NCBI GenBank assembly: GCA_015472025.1
Contig: BNHL01000001.1
Span: forward strand, 1,833,501 to 1,897,500
DNA from: Cytophagales bacterium WSM2-2
Lineage (GTDB): Bacteria; Bacteroidota; Bacteroidia; Cytophagales; Cyclobacteriaceae
Length of the DNA: 64,000 bases
Direction of reading: 5' to 3'
A program made the position numbers and the translations under genes. The notes below the pieces were generated by a model. The model was given only the letters and a program-made list of their open reading frames with translations. It was not told the DNA's origin and ran no database searches. Shown piece by piece: positions 59,314 to 64,000 of this stretch (position 1 is the stretch's first letter; each line of letters begins with the position of its first letter).

Positions 59314-60090
59314 TTACAAGGACTCTGCAATCAGCTCAGCCAGGTCTTTCACTTTTACCTCATTTTCCTTCTCTTTGTTTTTCACCCCATCCGTCATCAT
59401 AGTCATACAGAACGGACATGCAACGGCAATGGTGGAGGCACCTGTAGCCAGAGCCTCTTCCGAACGCGAAACGTTGATGTCTTTTTTTCCTTTTTCAGGT
59501 TCTTTGAACATCTGGGCGCCACCTGCGCCACAGCACAAACCCGTGGTGCGGCATCGTTTCATTTCAACAAGGTCTGCATCCAGTGCCTGTAGCACTTCTC
59601 GTGGAGCTTCGTAAATACCATTGGCGCGGCCAAGGTAGCATGAGTCGTGATAGGTGATTTTTTTCCCTTTGAATGAACCGCCTCCGTTCAATTTTATTTT
59701 TCCCTCATTAATCAACTGCTGAAGAAAAGTAGAATGGTGAATCACCTCGTAATTGCCACCCAGTTCAGGGTATTCATTCTTTAATGTGTTGAAGCAATGC
59801 GGACAAGCCGTCACAATTTTTTTGATGCCGTAACCATTTAAAACCTGGATGTTATTCATGGCCTGCATTTGGAACAAAAATTCATTGCCAGCTCTGCGGG
59901 CAGGATCACCTGTGCAAGTCTCTTCTGTTCCGAGCACTGCAAATTTCGTTTGTGTTGCGTTCAGGATTTTTACGAATGCCTTAGTCACACGTTTGGCACG
60001 ATCGTCAAACGAACCGGCACATCCTACCCAAAACAAAACTTCCGGGCTTTCTCCCCTGGCTACTAAATCGGCTACGGTTGGTGCTGTCAT
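59314..60090 (-). CDS. Heterodisulfide-reductase-like CCG-domain protein (Fe-S oxidoreductase)
   Basis: The 258-residue protein carries two CCG-type cysteine clusters: FWVGCAGSFDDRAKR with CPHCFNTLKNEYPELGG, and DSCYLGRANG with CCGAGGAQMF and CPFCMTMMTDG. These bind a [4Fe-4S] cluster as in HdrB and LutA-like proteins. It likely takes electrons from the membrane Fe-S protein encoded at 60560-61864. The ATG at 60090 (MTAPTVADLVARGE) is used. A DUF1569 gene lies between the two. Confidence 0.88.
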   Translation of the reverse strand: MTAPTVADLVARGESPEVLFWVGCAGSFDDRAKRVTKAFVKILNATQTKFAVLGTEETCTGDPARRAGNEFLFQMQAMNNIQVLNGYGIKKIVTACPHCFNTLKNEYPELGGNYEVIHHSTFLQQLINEGKIKLNGGGSFKGKKITYHDSCYLGRANGIYEAPREVLQALDADLVEMKRCRTTGLCCGAGGAQMFKEPEKGKKDINVSRSEEALATGASTIAVACPFCMTMMTDGVKNKEKENEVKVKDLAELIAESL

Positions 60091-60101
60091 AATTTCTTTT
60101 T

Positions 60102-60551
60102 TTATCCTCCGAACTGGCGGAGGTGATGGTCCAGATGTTTGTACATACCTATTCCCCACTCACTGGGTTTCAGCAGTCCGAAGAACGGGTGCGGATGTGT
60201 GGTGGCATTCTTTTCTCCTCCTTCTGAAAACTTTTTTACCAATGAGAGTAGCCTGGATTTTTCGGTATTGAAATCACGTGATTCTACCACTTTGATTTCT
60301 TCACTGGTTGGACTGCTCTTGTCGAATGGTTCTTCATTGGTGTAGTGGCCCTTAAATAGAGGACCCAAAATCCGGCCGATAAAAACCCGCTTAGGCTTTG
60401 TAGTGCCCATTGCCATATCCAGTGCGTTACCGCAATGGGCAAGCATCTGCGACACGTCCATTTTTCCCCATTGTCTGGACGATTCGGGCGAGATTTTTTG
60501 AATGCGATCAATCATCGTAACGGACACATTGAAATCGAAAAGTGTTTTCAT
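60102..60551 (-). CDS. DinB-like DUF1569 protein
   Basis: The 149-residue helical protein has the DinB/YfiT-type pattern with His residues in MLAHCGNALDMAMG and LDHHLRQFGG, which usually bind a divalent metal. DUF1569 function is unknown. The gene lies 11 bases before the CCG-protein gene and 8 bases after the membrane Fe-S gene, so it is inside the electron-transfer operon. Confidence 0.8.
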   Translation of the reverse strand: MKTLFDFNVSVTMIDRIQKISPESSRQWGKMDVSQMLAHCGNALDMAMGTTKPKRVFIGRILGPLFKGHYTNEEPFDKSSPTSEEIKVVESRDFNTEKSRLLSLVKKFSEGGEKNATTHPHPFFGLLKPSEWGIGMYKHLDHHLRQFGG

Positions 60552-60559
60552 TTATCGAT

Positions 60560-61864
60560 TTAGTCTTTTGACCAGTTGAACCTGTCGCTGGGTGAGAATT
60601 TCCATGGGGCAAAGCTCGTTTCAATATTCTGGAACATGGAATTCCACGAAGCCGGGGAGCCACTCTCTTCCATGGCCACGTACCTGCGCAACTCCAAAAT
60701 AATTTCCAATGGGTTGATCATTACCGGGCAAGCTTCCACGCAGGCATTGCAACTGGTGCAGGCGTTGATTTCTTCTTTCGTGATGTAGTCGCCTAACAAA
60801 AATTTCCCGTCATTCAACCCCTGACCGCCCTTCTCGAGGCTCTTGCCAACATCTTCCATGCGATCGCGGGTATCCATCATGATCTTGCGTGGAGAAAGTT
60901 TTTTGCCAGTAAGGTTAGCCGGACATTCGCTTGTGCATCGGCCGCATTCTGTACATGAATAAGCCGCCATCAAATTGTTCCAACTAAGATCATTAATGTC
61001 CTTAGCGCCAAATCTTCCCGGTTCGGCAGGAGTAGTTGGGGCAGGAGCAAGACCTAACATCGATTTTACTTCGTTGGTCACCACAGGCATATTGTTGATG
61101 TGCCCTTTCGCACCCAGCTTGGCATAATACGTATTCGGAAAAGCCATGAAAATGTGTAGGTGTTTTGAATAGGTGATGTAGATCGTGAAACCAAGAATGC
61201 CGATGATGTGAAACCACCAGCAGAAACGCTCAAGGATGATAAGTGTGGAGGTACTCGTGTTTTGAAGTACCGGGATTATGTACGAACTGAAAAACAGACT
61301 TCCGGTGGCAACATAATGCTCGCTTCGCGTTTGCAAAATCTGGTCACTTGCATTCATGGTAAGAATAGCGAACATCAAAATGATCTCTGTACATAGAATA
61401 AGGTTTGCATCCAGTCTGGGCCAGGATGTCATTTCCGCTGACCAGAAGCGAGGTACTTTCAGGACATTCCGACGGATGAGAAAAGAAATGCAAGCAACGA
61501 GTACGGCAATGGCCAGAAACTCGAAAATATTCATCAGCACATTATAAAACCCACCGAGAAATGGAGCGAAAATCCGGTGTGTACCGGCAATGCCATCAAT
61601 AACAAATTCTAATACTTCCAGGTTGATTACCAGGAAGCCGATATAAATAAAAAAGTGAAGCACGGCCGGCAGAGGGCGCTTGAACATTTTCTTTTGCCCG
61701 AAGGCTACCAATAGCATATTGGAAAGGCGGTCATTTTTCCGATCGATGATCGAATTCTTTTTGCCAAGGAGGATGTTTGCCTTGATCCGTAATACACGTT
61801 TCCTGACAAAAAAGACTGCCGCCCCAAGTGTCAGGATGAAAAGGATTTGCTGAAGGATAGCCAT
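60560..61864 (-). CDS. Membrane Fe-S oxidoreductase (HdrC/NarI-like)
   Basis: The 434-residue protein has five or six transmembrane helices with His candidates for haem (LHFFIYIGFLVINLEVL, FHIIGILGFTIYI), then a C-terminal ferredoxin domain with two 4Fe-4S sites: CTECGRCTSECPANLTGKKL and CTSCNACVEACPVMINP. It links the membrane pool to the CCG protein. The ATG at 61864 (MAILQQILF) is preferred to 61885 because TATTTTTG ends 4 bases before it. Confidence 0.9.
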   Translation of the reverse strand: MAILQQILFILTLGAAVFFVRKRVLRIKANILLGKKNSIIDRKNDRLSNMLLVAFGQKKMFKRPLPAVLHFFIYIGFLVINLEVLEFVIDGIAGTHRIFAPFLGGFYNVLMNIFEFLAIAVLVACISFLIRRNVLKVPRFWSAEMTSWPRLDANLILCTEIILMFAILTMNASDQILQTRSEHYVATGSLFFSSYIIPVLQNTSTSTLIILERFCWWFHIIGILGFTIYITYSKHLHIFMAFPNTYYAKLGAKGHINNMPVVTNEVKSMLGLAPAPTTPAEPGRFGAKDINDLSWNNLMAAYSCTECGRCTSECPANLTGKKLSPRKIMMDTRDRMEDVGKSLEKGGQGLNDGKFLLGDYITKEEINACTSCNACVEACPVMINPLEIILELRRYVAMEESGSPASWNSMFQNIETSFAPWKFSPSDRFNWSKD

Positions 61865-61868
61865 GCTC

Positions 61869-61876
61869 CAAAAATA
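61869..61876 (-). promoter_or_regulatory. -7 element TATTTTTG, 4 bases before the Fe-S operon start
   Basis: On the minus strand TATTTTTG matches TAnnTTTG exactly and GAGC separates it from the ATG at 61864. It supports the shorter start and a leaderless transcript for the three-gene operon. Confidence 0.5.
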
Positions 61877-61934
61877 GGAATTCAATAGGGAATTTTCAGT
61901 TTACAGAGATTGGGTAGACCCGAGCTTAAAAAAT

Positions 61935-61964
61935 TTTCTATTTATGTGAATTGTTTTACTTTTG
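61935..61964 (+). promoter_or_regulatory. Promoter (TTTC-N18-TACTTTTG) of tRNA-Phe
   Basis: TTTC at 61935-61938 and a perfect -7 TACTTTTG at 61957-61964 are 18 bases apart, the same arrangement as before the TPP riboswitch. About 40 bases of 5' leader precede the tRNA. Confidence 0.65.
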
Positions 61965-62006
61965 CGTCCCGCTTTTGGCAAAAAAGCGTCCCGATAGCTA
62001 TCAGGA
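61964..62006 (+). repeat. tRNA leader: GCGTCCCG direct repeat and GATAGCTATC palindrome
   Basis: GCGTCCCG occurs at 61964-61971 and 61986-61993. The 10-base palindrome GATAGCTATC (61993-62002) is flanked by TCCC and AGGA, forming a near-perfect hairpin just 4 bases before the tRNA. Similar palindromes recur between genes in other Bacteroidota (from memory, not checked). Confidence 0.4.
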
Positions 62007-62010
62007 TCCC

Positions 62011-62083
62011 GGTGACGTAGCTCAGTTGGTAGAGCAAAGGACTGAAAATCCTTGTGTCGGGGGTTCAATTCCCTCCGTCACCA
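62011..62083 (+). tRNA. tRNA-Phe (anticodon GAA)
   Basis: The 73-base cloverleaf has acceptor stem GGTGACG/CGTCACC, D arm GCTC/GAGC, anticodon stem AAGGA/TCCTT with loop CTGAAAA (anticodon GAA at 62044-62046) and a T arm with GGTTCAATTCC. The 3' CCA is not encoded and would be added after processing. A strong terminator follows at 62092. Confidence 0.97.
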
Positions 62084-62091
62084 CAAAAGTT

Positions 62092-62124
62092 AAATGCCAG
62101 TCTACTGAAGACTGGCATTTTTCT
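62092..62124 (+). terminator. Intrinsic terminator after tRNA-Phe
   Basis: AAATGCCAGTCT (62092-62103) pairs with AGACTGGCATTT (62109-62120) around a 5-base loop, followed by TTCTTT. The 12-bp perfect stem is among the strongest in the window. Confidence 0.92.
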
Positions 62125-62157
62125 TTATAGCTCTAATCAGGCAGGCAGATCGTGGAT

Positions 62158-63354
62158 TTACCGGCTCACTCTTTGCAAACATCTCTCCCAAAGAAAAAGA
62201 GAATCTTTTTCTAGCGCATGTTGATAGGCCGTTACATAACGCTTGTGCTCATCGCGCATCTCATCATCTCCATTCAGATGGGCGCCTAACATCCGGTACA
62301 TCGAAGCGCAAAGTGTTTCATCGCTCGGATGATCAAAATCAATGTTCTTTCGCACCCAACGCATGCCGATTTCAACGTCACCACGCTCTATTAAAATTGA
62401 ACCGTAAGTGCAGCCGATATTCCGGTTTTCCGGAAGTGCCTCAATCGCCAGCGTGGCATAACGATGCGCTTCATCCAAATCGTTTTTCAGAAGGTAGGCC
62501 CAGGCTAGGTTGTTCAGGTGCAAACCTTTTTGATCAGCCATTTTATTGGCATCGAACAAATCGTTTAGTGTTTTTAAAAGATCAATAGCTTCGTCCGGCT
62601 TGCATTGTTTGATCATGATGACGGCCATCATCGTGAGTGCGCCCAGCTCGTCAGGAATTTTTTCGTTGAGCTTCTGATAAAGTTCCAGTGCTTTGTCGTA
62701 CTCGCGATTTTCAAAATATTCGTATGCCTGGAAATAATCGTCATTGTACTTCACGCTCTGAAATACCTCCTTGTATGACCCGAACATCACCTGGAAAAAT
62801 CCAAGACCATCGGAAGGCAGACGCGATCCATAAAAAGTTGAGTAGAATGGAATGACATTGATCAGACATAACCCATTGGCAAAGATGAATGCCGAAGCCA
62901 AATCTATGCCCGCATCTCCGGTGAAAAACTCTGCATGATATCCGAAAATCAACAAGCATAGAAGACCGGCAATTAAATTCAGCAGCACGCCTCCGATGAC
63001 GAAAAACCCAAATTTCTTTCTGAGTTGTGGAGATTCGTTAAAATGTGCCAATGCCATCCCGCTGACCGGAAGTGCTTTGAGTACAATTTTTACTCCTCGC
63101 CATTCTGTGCGATGAATTTCAGGTCCTGTACCAACGATCATTCTTCGGGGTACACCGCCAACAAGCCATGCCGCTAACATATGGCCGCTCTCGTGAAGCA
63201 AGGTGGTGATCTTGAGAAAGAAATAAAGTGAAATAAAGATGATTACCATATTGAGCAATGCCTCAGACTCTTCAGTGTAGAACTTCAGAAGCGTAGCGAC
63301 CAAAAGTGTGAACCAGGCGCCTTTAGGGAAATATTCAAAAAACACTTTTATCAT
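62158..63354 (-). CDS. M50-type membrane metalloprotease fused to TPR repeats
   Basis: The 398-residue protein has an S2P-like zinc site, HESGH (residues 54-58), in a membrane helix, further helices and a PSDGLG-like second site (about residue 180) where NxxPxxxxDG is usual. After about residue 195 the protein is soluble, with TPR repeats (YEYFENREYDKALELYQKL, GLHLNNLAWAYLLKNDLDEAHRYA). Site-2 proteases cut membrane regulators or signal peptides. TPR at the C terminus could recruit substrate. A TTG at 63366 is an alternative start. Confidence 0.82.
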   Translation of the reverse strand: MIKVFFEYFPKGAWFTLLVATLLKFYTEESEALLNMVIIFISLYFFLKITTLLHESGHMLAAWLVGGVPRRMIVGTGPEIHRTEWRGVKIVLKALPVSGMALAHFNESPQLRKKFGFFVIGGVLLNLIAGLLCLLIFGYHAEFFTGDAGIDLASAFIFANGLCLINVIPFYSTFYGSRLPSDGLGFFQVMFGSYKEVFQSVKYNDDYFQAYEYFENREYDKALELYQKLNEKIPDELGALTMMAVIMIKQCKPDEAIDLLKTLNDLFDANKMADQKGLHLNNLAWAYLLKNDLDEAHRYATLAIEALPENRNIGCTYGSILIERGDVEIGMRWVRKNIDFDHPSDETLCASMYRMLGAHLNGDDEMRDEHKRYVTAYQHALEKDSLFLWERCLQRVSR

Positions 63355-63438
63355 GGAATCGAGCAACGGAAAATTAGTAAATCCAGCTTAAATTTTAAGC
63401 TGATCGACTAATCTCGCTGCGTCAGATTTATGAAAGAC

Positions 63439-63473
63439 AAAAAAATAACCGCTGCATTTTGTGCAACGGCTAT
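63439..63473 (-). terminator. Intrinsic terminator after the PAS-domain gene
   Basis: On the minus strand ATAGCCGTTGCA pairs with TGCAGCGGTTAT (two G-T pairs), loop of 5, followed by seven T. It lies 29 bases beyond the stop at 63503. Confidence 0.85.
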
Positions 63474-63502
63474 TTTCGCCAACCAAAGCCTGCATCAGGC
63501 TT

Positions 63503-64000
63503 TTAGTTCATGTGCAGCCACTGATTCCATTGATCTTCATCAATTAGTTTCATTTGCTCATTTCCACTCTGATCTAAGAACTTCAAATTATTAATCACAC
63601 CCATAATATCGATGGCCAGTTTCAAAACACGTATTGGCTTACCATGCTGGTCGAGGAGGATGGAATAGCTCCCCTTGATAAATACTCTTTTACCGGATTT
63701 TTTGATACGCTTATATTCACCAGGTCGCGGAATACCGTTGGCCAAGTCCTGCCAGAACTTTTTGTACTCTTCCGACTTAGCGTAGTCCTTATCTACAAAG
63801 ATGCGATGATGTTTACCCTTGATTTCATCAAGTGAGTAACCCATCAGGCTAAGGAACGCCTCATTGGCATGCTGGATTGTTCCGTCCATTGCGAACTCGA
63901 TTGAAGCAATTCCACTCTCGTTGACAGCATTTATCCTGTTTTCATTTTCAACCTGCTTCATCTTCATCTCTTCCTGCTGGGATTTTAACGTAGTGATATC
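63503..64000 (-). CDS. PAS-domain sensor protein, C-terminal part (cut by window edge)
   Basis: The frame stays open to the right edge (11 further residues DITTLKSQQEE), so this is the end of a longer protein and not a 154-residue gene. A PAS domain follows a coiled-coil linker (EEMKMKQVENENRINAV): SIEFAMDGTIQHANEAFLSLMGYS, the HHRIFVD loop and IKGSYSILLDQHGKPIRV. The repeat-like linker is typical of tandem-PAS sensors. No catalytic output domain follows the PAS; the product ends 42 residues after it. Confidence 0.8.
   Translation of the reverse strand, partial: DITTLKSQQEEMKMKQVENENRINAVNESGIASIEFAMDGTIQHANEAFLSLMGYSLDEIKGKHHRIFVDKDYAKSEEYKKFWQDLANGIPRPGEYKRIKKSGKRVFIKGSYSILLDQHGKPIRVLKLAIDIMGVINNLKFLDQSGNEQMKLIDEDQWNQWLHMN

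Noticed and set aside
60091-60159. Longer start for the CCG Fe-S protein
   Set aside because: The extension overlaps the stop of the DUF1569 gene and does not resemble the family.
63503-63967. PAS gene as a complete 154-aa protein
   Set aside because: The frame continues to the window edge with 11 more codons, so the gene is cut.
1-64000. Prophage, insertion sequence, integron or plasmid genes
   Set aside because: No transposase, integrase, terminase, capsid or plasmid replication gene was seen on either strand.

Overview
The window is a chromosomal stretch from a member of the Bacteroidota, most likely of the order Cytophagales. The evidence is: promoters of the TAnnTTTG (-7) type with a TTTG-like -33 element; almost no Shine-Dalgarno sequences; a SusC/TonB-style receptor with an N-terminal carboxypeptidase-regulatory domain; a PorE-like type IX secretion lipoprotein; large secreted proteins with lamin-tail and FlgD-like C-terminal modules; and several lineage-restricted membrane and secreted families. 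I see no prophage, insertion sequence, CRISPR array or plasmid signature. Coding density is high and no gene-free gap exceeds 300 bases.

Layout. 1-9,000: the start of a biotin carrier protein gene (cut by the edge), a TPP riboswitch driving a TonB-dependent receptor, a UbiA-type prenyltransferase with purN, then a leftward S41 protease-recO-thioesterase operon, a DUF1905/YdeI-type gene and a DUF2911-TPR secreted protein. 9,000-24,700: CAAX-type protease, first uvrA, Uma2-type nuclease, a glycine-zipper membrane protein, prfA, rbfA with a LolE/FtsX permease, a DUF6427-like membrane protein with an M28 lipoprotein peptidase, an LPP20-like lipoprotein, a second UbiA protein preceded by two terminator-like hairpins, an acyl-CoA synthetase and an outer-membrane barrel. 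24,800-37,000: polA with a nucleosidase lipoprotein, a PadR-FtsX pair, an alpha/beta hydrolase, an ion-channel-like protein, an EamA transporter and a second uvrA. 37,000-48,000: a large lamin-tail secreted protein, asd, lemA, a TPR protein, an amidohydrolase with a beta-propeller protein, and two secreted proteins behind a two-component system. 48,000-64,000: propeller-type hybrid sensor kinase with a NarL-type regulator, an rluB-type pseudouridine synthase with a long repetitive tail, scpB, a DksA-like protein with a histone-H1-like tail, an ECF sigma factor overlapping a small partner gene, a PorE-like lipoprotein, an Fe-S oxidoreductase operon, tRNA-Phe, an M50-TPR protein and a PAS sensor cut by the right edge.

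How the genes work together. Most of the window is housekeeping: DNA replication and repair (polA, two uvrA, recO), translation (prfA, rbfA, rluB, tRNA-Phe), chromosome segregation (scpB), amino-acid and purine synthesis (asd, purN) and envelope functions. Thiamine availability probably controls the receptor at 503-2950 through the riboswitch. The kinase/regulator pair at 47984-51697 reads directly into two secreted-protein genes, one of which looks like a divergent lysozyme-like enzyme.

The most unusual signal is not a gene. At five starts a -7 promoter element (four exact matches to TAnnTTTG, one with 7 of 8 bases) ends exactly 4 bases before the start codon, and at further starts a similar element ends 3 to 7 bases before it. 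This would place transcription start on or next to the start codon and predicts leaderless mRNAs. Other points worth a look are a polA whose proofreading residues are all replaced, a channel-like protein with a rewritten selectivity filter, serial attenuator-like hairpins at 20995-21388, and many convergent gene pairs that abut or overlap at their stop codons. I did not find a clearly new multi-gene system.
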